NCBI RefSeq assembly: GCF_023499255.1
Contig: NZ_CP092183.1
Coordinates: 2,972,501 to 3,036,500 of the forward strand
DNA from: Couchioplanes caeruleus
GTDB lineage: Bacteria; Actinomycetota; Actinomycetes; Mycobacteriales; Micromonosporaceae
DNA length: 64,000 nt
Direction: 5' to 3'
The position numbers were made by a program, and so were the translations under genes. Below the pieces are notes generated by a model. The model saw nothing but the letters and a program-made list of their open reading frames with translations. It was not told where the DNA came from and did not search any database. The number at the start of each line of letters is the position of its first letter. Positions within the stretch are counted from its first letter, which is position 1. This document shows positions 40,642-49,756 of this stretch, one piece after another.

Positions 40642-40755
40642 TACGGTCACAGCGTGATCCCGCTCGAGGCCGTCGCCGCCGCGTACGCGCAGTGGGTCAC
40701 CCCTGATCTGCCGCTGTACGGCGACGACCACGATCGCGGCGACTTCGCTCCCTGA
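40642..40755 (+). CDS. 33-residue frame behind a TACGGT-N6-GTG start signature
   Basis: TACGGT (40642-40647) and six bases precede GTG 40654, which opens a frame of 33 codons ending at TGA 40753-40755. The peptide (IPLEAVAAAYAQWVTPDLP, then an acidic tail) matches nothing I know. The start geometry is the same as at recN, the DUF427 gene and scpA. It may be a real small protein or the truncated 5' end of a lost gene upstream of the MFS transporter. The coordinates include the promoter element. Confidence 0.3.
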   Translation, partial: YGHSVIPLEAVAAAYAQWVTPDLPLYGDDHDRGDFAP

Positions 40756-40812
40756 CCCGGGCCGCTCTGCTCACGCCCGTGTCCCCTTCCTGACGTCCGG
40801 GAGCGATCCGCC

Positions 40813-41997
40813 ATGCCCGACTCCGGCATCCGGGCCGTGCTGCGTGCCCCGCAGGTGCTGCTCGTCCTCACCGCCAGCCAGGTCGGCCGCCTGCCGCTGG
40901 CGTCCGCGCCGCTGGCGCTGCTCATCCACGCCCGGCAGGAGCGCAGCCTCGCGCTGGCCGGGATCATCGTCGCCGTGTACACCGCCGGGATGGCGGTCAG
41001 CGCGCCGCTGCTCGCCCGTACGGTGGACCGCTGGCGGCAGCCGCCCGTGCTGTGGGGGTCCGCGGCACTGTCGGCGTGCGGATTCGTCCTCGTCGCGTAC
41101 GGCGGTGACCGGCTGCCCTTAGCGCTCGCCGGCGCGGCGGTCGCGGGCCTCGGTACGCCACCGCTCGAGGCGTGCCTGCGTGCGCTGTGGCCCGCGCTGG
41201 TGCCGCCGGCCCTGGTGCCGGCCGCGTACACGCTGGACATCGCGGTGCAGGAGCTCATCTTCGTGGTGGGGCCGCTGATCACGCTCGCGGCGGTCGCGCT
41301 GGCCGGGCCCGCGGCGGGACTCCTCGCCGCGGCGGCGCTCCAGCTGGCCGGCGTGGCCGCGTTCACGCTGGCTCCCGCCGTACGCCAGTGGCACGGCATG
41401 CCCGCGCATCGGCACTGGGCCGGACCGTTGCGGGTCCGGCGTTTCGCGCTCCTGGTCGGCGGCATCGTCTGCGTCGGCGCGGCGGTCGGCAGCCTGCCGG
41501 TCGCGCTCACCGGGTACGCGGAGGCCGCAGGCAACCGGTCGCTCACCGGATGGCTGCTCGCGGCGCAGGCCGGCGGGGCGCTGATCGGCGGCCTGCTCTA
41601 CACCCGCGCGACCCCCGGCGACGCCCGCCGGTTGCCGCTGCTCGCGGCCGCCTTCGCCATCGGGTACGTTCCGTTGCTGGTCACGCCCGGTGCCGGGGTG
41701 ATGGCGGCGCTCGTGGCGCTCAGCGGGCCGGCGTTGCCGCCGCTGCTCACCGCGGTGTTCCTCGCCGCCGACCGGCTCGCGCCCAGCGGCACGGCGGTGG
41801 AGGCCTTCGCCTGGATCATGACCGCGTTCACGGTGGGCAGCGCGCTCGGTGCCGCGCTCACCGGCACGCTGGTCGGGATGCAGATCCGGTACGGTTTCCT
41901 GCTCGCTCCCGTGATCAGCCTGGTGGCGGTGCTGGCGATGGTGCTCGTGGCCCGGGAGCCAGCAGCCGCGACGTCCCGCGCTGCTGGCATCCGGTGA
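40813..41997 (+). CDS. MFS transporter
   Basis: A 394-residue integral membrane protein with 11-12 hydrophobic segments. ARTVDRWRQPPVLWGSAAL after helix 2 corresponds to the MFS signature loop (D-R...R). It resembles drug or sugar efflux permeases without a clear substrate. ATG 40813 is preceded by gggagcg. It stands before the kinase gene in the same direction with a 25-base gap. Confidence 0.88.
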   Translation: MPDSGIRAVLRAPQVLLVLTASQVGRLPLASAPLALLIHARQERSLALAGIIVAVYTAGMAVSAPLLARTVDRWRQPPVLWGSAALSACGFVLVAYGGDRLPLALAGAAVAGLGTPPLEACLRALWPALVPPALVPAAYTLDIAVQELIFVVGPLITLAAVALAGPAAGLLAAAALQLAGVAAFTLAPAVRQWHGMPAHRHWAGPLRVRRFALLVGGIVCVGAAVGSLPVALTGYAEAAGNRSLTGWLLAAQAGGALIGGLLYTRATPGDARRLPLLAAAFAIGYVPLLVTPGAGVMAALVALSGPALPPLLTAVFLAADRLAPSGTAVEAFAWIMTAFTVGSALGAALTGTLVGMQIRYGFLLAPVISLVAVLAMVLVAREPAAATSRAAGIR

Positions 41998-42022
41998 CGC
42001 GGCGGCGGTAGCCTGCGAACCC

Positions 42023-44101
42023 GTGCCCACCGAACCGTTGCGCCGTGGTGACCCCCAGACACTGGGCGGTTACCGGCTGCTGGGCCGGCTCGGCCAGGGC
42101 GGCATGGGCGCCGTCTACCTGGGGCAGAGCGCGGACGGGCGGCTCGTCGCGGTCAAGGCGATCCGGCCGGAGCTCGCCGACGAGCCCGAGTTCCGCGCCC
42201 GGTTCCGCAGCGAGGTGAACCGGGCCCGCGCCGTCCCGTCGTTCTGCACCGCCCCGGTGCTGGACGCGGACCCGGAGCACGTCACCCCGTACCTGGTCGT
42301 CGAGTACGTGGACGGGCCCAGCCTCGCCGAGGTGGTCGCCCAGCGCGGCCCGCTCACCGGCGGCGACCTGCACAGCGTGGCCATCGGGGTGGCGACGGCG
42401 CTGACCGCGATCCACGGCGCCGGCGTCATCCACCGCGACCTCAAGCCGCGCAACGTGCTGTTCTCCCTCGGCACCCCGAAAGTGATCGACTTCGGCATCG
42501 CGCGGACCTTCGACGCGACGAGCAACCACACGCGTACGGACCAGATGGTCGGCACGGTCGCGTACATGGCGCCGGAACGGTTCGACACCGACCGGCCCGG
42601 CGTCGGCCCCGCCGCGGACGTCTTCGCCTGGGGCGTGGTCGTCACGTACGCCGGGACCGGCCGTACCCCGTTCCGCGCCGACTCGCCCGCCGCCACCGCC
42701 GCGCGCATCCTCACCCAGCCGCCCGACCTCGGCGGGCTGCCGGCACCGCTGCGCGACATCGTGGCGCTGACGCTCGCGAAGGACCCGGCGGACCGGCCCA
42801 CCGCGGCGGAGCTGCTGGAGTTGCTGCTGGACACCGGCTCGCACAGCCTGGCCGAGCTGGCCGGCCGGCCCGAACTGCAGAAGGCCGCCCGGGCGGCCCG
42901 CGCGACTCGGTCCGGCCGTGGCCCGGCCGCCGGGGGCCGGGCGGCGGTTCGCCGGCGGGACCCCGGTGGCGGATCGGCGGTTCGCCGGCGCCGGATGGTG
43001 ATCGCCGGTGCGGCCGCGGCGGCGGTGGTCCTGGCCGGCGCCGGCGCGTGGGCGATGACCAGCGGTCCGGGCCTGGATCCGACGGTCGCCGCGCCCGCGC
43101 CCACGCCGACGACCGCGGCGCCCACGCTCGGGACCGGCCCGGTGATCATCGACCGGCTCGACCGCGCCGGTCAGTGGAGCCCGTCCCGCGACGAGGTCGG
43201 CACCTGCGCCTTCACCGGCGGCCGGCTCGTCGTGAGCACCCGCGACTCGCGGTACAACGTGTGCCGGGGACCGAAGGACAAGGTCGCCGGCGACCAGTCC
43301 ATCGCCGTCACGGTCGCGCTGCTCAAGTCGGGCAGCTGCGCCTCCATCGGGTTCCGGCGTGTCGCCGAGGAAACGGGCTACGTCGCCTCGGCCTGCGGTG
43401 ACAAGGTGACCCTCTCCCGCGAGGGGGACGACACCAGCACCCCGATCGGCACGGCCCGGTCCACCACCCTCGCCGACGGCAAGGAGCACCGGGTCCAGTT
43501 CGTGATCCGCGACGACGTGGCGACCACGATGCTCGACGACGCGCCGGCCCTCGAGGCCCGGCTGACCGATCGGCAGCTGGTCACCGGCTGGGTCGAGCTG
43601 GGGCTGGACGCCGAGGGATCGGACGGTGCGGTGGCGTACCGGGACGCGGAGATCCGTACGCTGCCTGACACGACCTCCTCGCCGTCGGCGCCCACGCCGG
43701 CGTTCACCGACGTGAGCCGCGGCGACACCGACTCGATCGTGAAGCTGCTGTCGTTTCGGCCGGGTGGGAAGACCGCCGTCGTCGTCGAACCGGTCGTCTT
43801 CATGACGAACCCCGGCTTCTGCCAGGCGTTCGGGATCGCGCCCGGCGACAAGCGCTGCTCGTACCCATGGGACATCGCCGCCAGCGACGCCAAGATCACC
43901 CTGCCGCGGGCGGGCGACGCAGGCCTGGCGCTGCTGGACCCCGACGATCCCGGCCGGTGCATGGACGGCACGGGTGCCGCCACGTGTACGGCGTCCGCGG
44001 CCGACTTCGACGACTGGCTCGGCGACGGCGAGGAGCTGGTCCGGCTGCAGACCCGCAACGGGGTGGCCGTACGCCTCGCCCAACTGCACCTGCCGGATTG
44101 A
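42023..44101 (+). CDS. Membrane-anchored Ser/Thr protein kinase (PknB/Hanks type)
   Basis: A 692-residue receptor-like kinase. The kinase domain (about 15-270) shows the Gly loop LGQGGMGAVYLG, the ATP Lys in VAVKAI, HRDLKPRNVL, DFGIAR and GTVAYMAPERF. A Pro/Arg-rich linker and one membrane helix (about 325-345) lead to an extracytoplasmic domain of about 340 residues that is beta-rich and not a PASTA repeat. The GTG start is 8 bases after TAGCCT, a possible -10 box. Targets are unknown. Confidence 0.93.
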   Translation: MPTEPLRRGDPQTLGGYRLLGRLGQGGMGAVYLGQSADGRLVAVKAIRPELADEPEFRARFRSEVNRARAVPSFCTAPVLDADPEHVTPYLVVEYVDGPSLAEVVAQRGPLTGGDLHSVAIGVATALTAIHGAGVIHRDLKPRNVLFSLGTPKVIDFGIARTFDATSNHTRTDQMVGTVAYMAPERFDTDRPGVGPAADVFAWGVVVTYAGTGRTPFRADSPAATAARILTQPPDLGGLPAPLRDIVALTLAKDPADRPTAAELLELLLDTGSHSLAELAGRPELQKAARAARATRSGRGPAAGGRAAVRRRDPGGGSAVRRRRMVIAGAAAAAVVLAGAGAWAMTSGPGLDPTVAAPAPTPTTAAPTLGTGPVIIDRLDRAGQWSPSRDEVGTCAFTGGRLVVSTRDSRYNVCRGPKDKVAGDQSIAVTVALLKSGSCASIGFRRVAEETGYVASACGDKVTLSREGDDTSTPIGTARSTTLADGKEHRVQFVIRDDVATTMLDDAPALEARLTDRQLVTGWVELGLDAEGSDGAVAYRDAEIRTLPDTTSSPSAPTPAFTDVSRGDTDSIVKLLSFRPGGKTAVVVEPVVFMTNPGFCQAFGIAPGDKRCSYPWDIAASDAKITLPRAGDAGLALLDPDDPGRCMDGTGAATCTASAADFDDWLGDGEELVRLQTRNGVAVRLAQLHLPD

Positions 44102-44254
44102 GCCGCAGCTGCATCTCCCGGAGTGAGGAGCCGCATCGAGTTACCGCATCGGCGCCGTGACGTTGACCTTGGCGAGGGCTGTCCGGTCGGCGCCCCGGCC
44201 GAGGGTGTGGGGGTGCGAGCAGTGAGCCGGGAACAGCTTGCCGGACCGGTGGTC

Positions 44255-44267
44255 TACGGTCAGCACG
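44255..44267 (+). promoter_or_regulatory. Putative leaderless -10 element of scpA
   Basis: TACGGT (44255-44260), six bases, then GTG 44267. No ribosome site is present before this GTG. The geometry is the same as at recN, DUF427 and the frame at 40654. Confidence 0.5.
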
Positions 44268-45298
44268 TGCCTGAAGAGCCCGTCATCCCCCCGCCCGGCG
44301 ACCCCGCCGGGCCGTCCGACGCTGTGCTCACCGGCTCGTCCGACGCTGTGCTCACCGGCTCGTCCGACGCTGCGCTCGCCACGGACGGCGCTGCCGCGGG
44401 CGACGAGGCGGACAGCGGCGGGTTCACCGTGCGGCTGACCAACTTCACCGGGCCGTTCGACCTGCTGCTGCAGCTCATCGGCAAGCACAAGCTCGACGTC
44501 ACCGAGGTGGCGCTGCACCAGGTCACCGACGACTTCATCGCGTACATCCGGGGGATGGGCGACGACTGGGACCTCGGCGAGGCCAGCGAGTTCCTCCTGG
44601 TCGCGGCCACCCTGCTCGACCTCAAGGCGGCCCGTCTGCTGCCCGCCGCGGAGGTCGAGGACGAGGAGGACCTCGCCCTGCTCGAGGCCCGCGACCTGCT
44701 CTTCGCCCGCCTCCTGCAGTACAAGGCGTACAAGGAAGCCGCCGCGCACATCGCCGAGCTGGAGAGCACCGGAGCCCGCCGCTGGCCGCGCGCGGTCTCG
44801 CTCGAGCCCCGGTACGCCGAAGCGCTGCCGGAACTCGTTCTCGGCATCGGAGCCGAGCGGCTCTTCAAGCTGGCGCTCAAGCAGTTCACCCCGAAACCCG
44901 GTCCGCCGCAGGTGTCGATCGCCCACATCCACCAGGTACGGGTCAGCGTCCGCGAGCACGCCACCCTGCTGCGCGAAAGACTGCGCCGGGCGGGCGCCGC
45001 GACGTTCACCCTGCTGGTCGCCGACTGCGAGAACACCCTCGAGGTGGTGGCCCGCTTCCTGGCCCTGCTCGAGCTGTACCGCGAGGGCCTGGTCGACTTC
45101 GACCAGCCGGTCTCGCTCGACGAACTGACCGTACGGTGGATCGGCGGCGACGACGCGGGCACCGACCTCGACATCGACGACTACGAGGGCACCCCGCCCG
45201 AGCCGGACACCGCCGCGACCGACCCGGCGGACGACGGCCGGGACGGGCAGGACACCGGTCCGGAGGCTGCATCGGACCTGGAATCGGAGGACGCATGA
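44267..45298 (+). CDS. scpA: Segregation and condensation protein ScpA
   Basis: A 343-residue kleisin that links SMC and ScpB in chromosome condensation. After a ~45-residue low-complexity N-terminus the family core starts FTVRLTNFTGPFDLLLQLIGKHKLDVTEVALHQVTDDFIAYI. The C-terminal winged helix includes DCENTLEVVARFLALLELYREGLV. An acidic tail follows. GTG 44267 has a -10-like TACGGT six bases upstream; longer starts at 44222, 44216 and 44123 exist. The stop overlaps scpB (ATGA). smc itself is not in the window. Confidence 0.93.
   Translation: MPEEPVIPPPGDPAGPSDAVLTGSSDAVLTGSSDAALATDGAAAGDEADSGGFTVRLTNFTGPFDLLLQLIGKHKLDVTEVALHQVTDDFIAYIRGMGDDWDLGEASEFLLVAATLLDLKAARLLPAAEVEDEEDLALLEARDLLFARLLQYKAYKEAAAHIAELESTGARRWPRAVSLEPRYAEALPELVLGIGAERLFKLALKQFTPKPGPPQVSIAHIHQVRVSVREHATLLRERLRRAGAATFTLLVADCENTLEVVARFLALLELYREGLVDFDQPVSLDELTVRWIGGDDAGTDLDIDDYEGTPPEPDTAATDPADDGRDGQDTGPEAASDLESEDA
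44315..44380 (+). repeat. 24-bp tandem repeat inside the scpA 5' region
   Basis: A 24-base unit beginning tccgacgctgtgctcaccgg occurs at 44315-44338 and 44339-44362, with a third diverged partial copy to about 44380. It encodes SDAVLTGS repeats in the variable N-terminus. Typical slippage array. Confidence 0.85.
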
Positions 45299-46749
45299 CC
45301 GACGAACGCCCCGATTCGCTGGCCGCGCAGGCGGCCTCCTGGGTGCCGCCCTGGGAACGCGCGCAACGCCCGCCCGACCCGGCCTACGCCGCGGCGCACC
45401 AGACGGGCGACGACGAGCCGTCGGAGGGTGACGAGCCGTCGGCCGCCGGGCTGGCGGAGGACGACGACTTCGATCCGGCGTTCGAGGGGCCGAACCCCGC
45501 GACCGGCCCCGAGGCGCGCGCAGAAGGTGACTCCGACTCCGACGACGCCGAGCCCGGGGACGCTGCGGACAGCGAGGTCCCGCCGGAGCTGCCGCCCGTG
45601 CCGGGGGAGGCCGGCGGGCCCGCCACGGTCGACGCGCCGCGGGAGGTGCCGGGGGAGGAGGAGCCCGGCCCCACCGACCTCGGCGTCGGGCCGGACGTGC
45701 CGATCCCGGGGGCGATCGAGGAGGCCGCCGAGAACGAGATCGGCTCGGCCCCGCTGGTGGATGCGCCGTTGCCGGCCGACGGCGACGACGCGGGCGACGT
45801 GTTCGACCACGCCGCGGACGACGACCTGAGCGACGACGCCGAGGTGGACCTGCCGTTCACCGAGGAGGTGCCCGGCGCCGACGCGGAGCCGGCCGGCGCC
45901 GACGACGAGCCCGACGCGGAGCCGGCCGGGGATGCGCAGGCCGCCAGGGAGCCCGCCGGAGACGCGCAGCCCGCGGAGCAGGCACAGGCGGGCGGGCACG
46001 CGCAGCCCGCGGACGCGCAGTCCGCCCGCGGCGCGGCGCGGGGGGACGGCCGGGTGGTCGAGCTGGACGCCGCTGCTGAGCCGGCTGGGCGGGGCGGCTC
46101 CGGGGCCTCGGTGCCCGGGCAGGGCCGGCGCGGGCGGTCAGCCGGTGCTGCTTCTGGTGCCGACTCGGCCCGTACCGTCGAAGAAGTCGAGCTCAAGCCC
46201 CTCGATGACGGGGAATTGCGCGCCGCGCTCGAAGCGATTCTGCTCGTCGTCGACGAGCCCGTCGCGGAGATGCAGCTGGCGCAGATCATGGAGCAGCCGA
46301 CCGAGCGGGTCGCCGCGATGCTCGAGGACATCTCCGCGCGGTACACCGCGGCCGGGCACGGGTTCGACCTGCGGCGGGCCGCCGGCGGGTGGCGGTTGTA
46401 CACCCGGCCGGAGTACGCGCCCTACGTCGAGCGGTTCGTGCTCGACGGGCAGTCGGTGCGGCTCACGCAGGCCGCGCTGGAGACGCTCGCGGTGGTCGCC
46501 TACAAGCAGCCGGTGACGCGCTCGCGGATCTCGGCCATCCGCGGTGTGAACTGTGATGGCGTCATGCGTACCCTTGTCACGCGCGGCCTCATCGAGGAAT
46601 GCGGCACCGAGGGTGAGACCGGGGCATTCCTGTACCGGACCACGGCGCTGTTCCTCGAGAAGCTCGGCCTCAACTCGGTGGACCAGCTCCCCCCGCTGGC
46701 CCCGTTCCTGCCCGACGACGTGGAAGAAGTGCTCGATGCCTCAGGTTGA
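45295..46749 (+). CDS. scpB: Segregation and condensation protein ScpB with long acidic extension
   Basis: A 484-residue protein. The ScpB core is only the last ~185 residues: LRAALEAILLVVDEPVAEMQLAQIM, WRLYTRPEYAPYVERFVLDG, AYKQPVTRSRISAIRGVNCDGVMRTLVTRGLIEE, two winged helices that bind ScpA. The first ~295 residues are Pro/Ala/Glu/Asp-rich and disordered, much longer than usual. ATG 45295 follows ggagga and overlaps the scpA stop. The 3' end overlaps rluB by 14 bases. Confidence 0.92.
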   Translation: MTDERPDSLAAQAASWVPPWERAQRPPDPAYAAAHQTGDDEPSEGDEPSAAGLAEDDDFDPAFEGPNPATGPEARAEGDSDSDDAEPGDAADSEVPPELPPVPGEAGGPATVDAPREVPGEEEPGPTDLGVGPDVPIPGAIEEAAENEIGSAPLVDAPLPADGDDAGDVFDHAADDDLSDDAEVDLPFTEEVPGADAEPAGADDEPDAEPAGDAQAAREPAGDAQPAEQAQAGGHAQPADAQSARGAARGDGRVVELDAAAEPAGRGGSGASVPGQGRRGRSAGAASGADSARTVEEVELKPLDDGELRAALEAILLVVDEPVAEMQLAQIMEQPTERVAAMLEDISARYTAAGHGFDLRRAAGGWRLYTRPEYAPYVERFVLDGQSVRLTQAALETLAVVAYKQPVTRSRISAIRGVNCDGVMRTLVTRGLIEECGTEGETGAFLYRTTALFLEKLGLNSVDQLPPLAPFLPDDVEEVLDASG

Positions 46750-47476
46750 TCCGGACAACTCCGTGCGGCTGCAGAAGGTTCTCGCAACCGCCGGGGTCGG
46801 ATCCCGGCGCGCCTGCGAAGATCTGATCTTCCGCAGGCGCGTCACCGTCAACGGCCGCGTGGCCAAGCTCGGCGACAAGGTCGACCCGGCCACCGCGGAG
46901 ATCCACGTCGACGGGCAGCGGGTGGTGACCGACACCAAGCTGGTCTACCTGGCGATGAACAAGCCCCGCGGCGTCGTGTCCAGCATGGACGACGAGAAGG
47001 GCCGCAACGAGCTCGCCGACTTCCTCGGCACGTTCGAGCAGCGCATCTTCCACGTCGGCCGGCTCGACGCCGACAGCGAGGGTCTGCTGCTGCTCACCAA
47101 CGACGGCGCGCTGGCGCACAAGCTCATGCACCCCTCGTACGGGGTCTCCAAGACGTACCTCGCCGAGGTCGCCGGCCCGCTGCCCCGCAACGTGGGCCGC
47201 CGGCTGCTGGCCGGGGTCGAGCTGGAGGACGGCCCGGCGAAGGTCGACGCGTTCAAGCTGGTCGACGCGATCGGCAAGACGGCCCAGGTCGAGATCACGC
47301 TGCACGAGGGCCGCAAGCACATCGTGCGCCGGATGATGGACGAGGTGGGCCACCCGGTGTCCCGGCTGATCCGCACGGCGGTCGGGCCGATCCGGCTGGG
47401 GGACATGCGGCCCGGCGGGTTCCGGCACCTGTCCAACGCGGAGATCGCCGCGCTGTTCAAGGCGGTCGGCGAGTAG
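46736..47476 (+). CDS. rluB: 23S rRNA pseudouridine synthase, RluB/RsuA family
   Basis: A 246-residue enzyme. An N-terminal S4 domain (RLQKVLATAGVGSRRACEDLIFRRRVTVNG) precedes the catalytic core with the active Asp in VGRLDADSEGLLLLTNDG, followed by SKTYLAEV and EGRKHIVRRMMDEVGHPV. It isomerises uridine in 23S rRNA. ATG 46736 lies inside the 3' end of scpB. The order scpA-scpB-rluB-cmk-der is conserved in actinobacteria. Confidence 0.95.
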   Translation: MPQVDPDNSVRLQKVLATAGVGSRRACEDLIFRRRVTVNGRVAKLGDKVDPATAEIHVDGQRVVTDTKLVYLAMNKPRGVVSSMDDEKGRNELADFLGTFEQRIFHVGRLDADSEGLLLLTNDGALAHKLMHPSYGVSKTYLAEVAGPLPRNVGRRLLAGVELEDGPAKVDAFKLVDAIGKTAQVEITLHEGRKHIVRRMMDEVGHPVSRLIRTAVGPIRLGDMRPGGFRHLSNAEIAALFKAVGE

Positions 47477-47482
47477 TCCTGC

Positions 47483-48256
47483 TCAGGAGCGGAGCTGGCT
47501 CGTGTCGCCCAGGCCTTCGACGATGGCCCGCGCTACCGGTGACGGGTCGGAGCCGTCCAGCGCGAAGCCCTCGGCGTGGACGGCGGGTTGCGCCATCATC
47601 CGCGGCTCGCTGCCCCGATGCGGCCACGTCGCGGTGTGCACGATGAACGGATGGCACAGGTAGACGTCGCCGGCCGCGCCCGTCGCCTCGGCCGTGGTCC
47701 GGCAGAACGTCGACTCGCGCAACAACGCCGGAACGTCCCCACCCGGCATGCCGGCCTCACCCCGGCCGGCCAGCGCGGCGGCGGCGTAGCGGTGCGAGCC
47801 CAGGATCAGCCTGGTCGGTGCGTCGTCCGGCCCGACGTCGGAGAACAGGAACAGGGCGAGCAGCCCGCGGTCCCGTGACCGTACGTTGGCCCACCAGTCC
47901 GAACCGCCCCACCACGATCCCTCGATGTGCCAGCCGACCTCGCCCGGATACTGCTCGGACGGGAACCGCACCGGCACCGTGCCACCCACGTCCGGGTCGG
48001 CGTCCCACCGCCCGGGCCCGATGAGCTCGTCGTAGGCCGCACTCAGCGCGGGCGACGCGGCGGCCGCCCGGAACGCCGGCCCGACCGGCGTGTCGACCCG
48101 GATGGCCGGTCGCTGCCACGTGCCGCGATCGTCACGACGGACGCCGTGCCCGGCGAGCGCATCCCAGATCCCGTCACGGCAGGCGGCAGCGGTCGCGGCG
48201 TCGAACGCGCCACGGACCACGGTGTAGCCGTCCCTGACAAAACGATGGACGTCCAT
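47483..48256 (-). CDS. Phytanoyl-CoA dioxygenase-family protein
   Basis: A 257-residue Fe(II)/2-oxoglutarate dioxygenase-like protein. FVRDGYTVVRGAFD is the usual N-terminus. The metal residues are plausibly His and Glu in GWHIEGSW (His-x-Glu in place of the commoner His-x-Asp) and His in CHPFIVHTATWPHRG, with a downstream Arg for 2-oxoglutarate. Substrate unknown. It is inserted, on the opposite strand, between rluB and cmk, which are normally closer together. Confidence 0.87.
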   Translation of the reverse strand: MDVHRFVRDGYTVVRGAFDAATAAACRDGIWDALAGHGVRRDDRGTWQRPAIRVDTPVGPAFRAAAASPALSAAYDELIGPGRWDADPDVGGTVPVRFPSEQYPGEVGWHIEGSWWGGSDWWANVRSRDRGLLALFLFSDVGPDDAPTRLILGSHRYAAAALAGRGEAGMPGGDVPALLRESTFCRTTAEATGAAGDVYLCHPFIVHTATWPHRGSEPRMMAQPAVHAEGFALDGSDPSPVARAIVEGLGDTSQLRS

Positions 48257-48397
48257 GCGGCCATGCTCGCGCCGGCCCGGTGGCCTGTCGACCGATTTGC
48301 CCGCGGTCAGGCCGGCGCCGCGCGGGCCTCACACCGCCCGAGCGGATCACTGCCGCCGCCGCCCGCGCGGATCACTTCGGCCTCGCGGGGATCGCCC

Positions 48398-49166
48398 TCA
48401 GCCCTGCGCCACGCGGGCCTCGAGCCGGCCGAGCACAGCGGTCAGCGCCAGCCCCGCGCCCAGCAGCGCACCCCCAGCCGCCAGCCGCCCGGTGACCGGC
48501 TCCCCGAGCCGCACCGCCGCCGGCACCGCCGCCGTCAGGGGCTCCGCCAGCGCCAGCGTCGTGGCAACCACCGGCGCCGTCGTCGCCATCCCGCGGCTCC
48601 ACAACAGGTACGGCGCCACGGTCGCGACCACCGCCAGGTACGCCACCACCGGCCACCCGCCCGGCGACACGCACCACCGCACCGCGTCCGCCCCGGCGAA
48701 ACACCCCAGCACCCCGCCGGCCCCGCAGAACAGCACCGCGACGACCGGGACCGCAGGCACCCCGGCATCGAGCGCGCGCCGGCTGCACCACGTGTACACG
48801 GCGAACGAGGCGCCGGCCGCGAGTCCCGTCGCCGCGCCCGCCGGGGAAACACGCCTGGTAGGCCGCCATCGCCGCGGTCCCGAGCAGCAGAAACCCCGCG
48901 GCGCGCCGGTTGGCGAGCAGCCGCGGCAGCGCCCGGCCGTGCCGGACCACCGCGATCACCAGCAACACCAGCCCGGCGACGCCGCTGCGGGCCGTCGCCA
49001 ATCCGACCGGATTTCCCGCGTACGGGCTGAGCGCCTGAGCCGTCCCCACAGTGCCCCACAGCACCGCCCCGCCGACGACGAACACCCCACCGGCGGATCG
49101 TCGCCGCACCCGCCGGCGCGCAAGGGTGGAGGTCCGGGGCACAGGGGCGGAACGGATCACAGTCAT
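48398..49166 (-). pseudogene. EamA/DMT-family transporter, frameshifted
   Basis: A ten-helix drug/metabolite-type exporter whose frame breaks near 48843-48846. The N-terminal half (GGVFVVGGAVLWGTVGTAQAL ... AMAAYQACF) and the C-terminal half (YTWCSRRALDAGVPAV ... LAEPLTAAVPAAVRLGEPV) are in different frames. Removing one C from the coding-strand run ttcccc restores FPAGAATGLAAGASFAVYTW. This is a homopolymer indel, either real or a sequencing error. The start is taken at ATG 49166. Confidence 0.75.
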
Positions 49167-49756
49167 GACGACTGTCTTAGGGAACCCGCCGGAACCGGGC
49201 AACGCGCCGCCACGAGGGTTCCGCCGTGCCGGGGGATCTGCCGTGACGGTCGACCGCGAACGGGTGCGGCCGCCTCCGACCGGCCGGCACCTGTCCCGCA
49301 GCCCCCGCGGGTCGTGCGCCGCCGCGGTCGGGCACCGGTCTCACCGCCGGCTGCCCGCCCCTGAGGGCCGGGCCACATCGGTGCCCACCGGCCACTGGGC
49401 CCGGGCCGCGCTTTGTGCCCGCCCGCCATGTGCCTGGACCGCGCTGGGCGTTCGCCAGTGGGGCTGGGCCGCGTCAGGTGCCTGCCCGCCAATGGGGGCG
49501 CGTCGCGCCGGGTGCCCGGCCACCACCGGGTGCCCGGCCACCGCCGGGTGCCGGCCGCCGCCGGCCGCCACGGGCGCTGCCGGTGGCTGTCCCGCCTCGC
49601 CGGCCGCTGGCGACCTTCCCGCCCCGCCGCTTGCGCTGCACGCCGTCAGCCGTACTTGTGAATTCGCCTGCCGGACCACGACGCGGGCGGGCGCAGTCCT
49701 GTCGGAGGGACCGGGCACAATAGGACCGTTCGTCTTCCCCGGCTTTGGAGGTCACG
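49167..49756. other. Gene-poor stretch before cmk
   Basis: About 590 bases without a gene I can support. Several low-complexity frames are open by composition only. The middle (about 49400-49570) is built of degenerate Gly/Pro/Ala-codon-like repeats. I see no RNA gene and no clear terminator. Confidence 0.5.
49510..49562 (+). repeat. Three-copy 18-bp tandem repeat
   Basis: The unit gggtgcccggccaccacc is at 49510-49527, repeated with one change at 49528-49545, and a shorter diverged copy follows to about 49562. It lies in the non-coding stretch before cmk. Confidence 0.75.
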
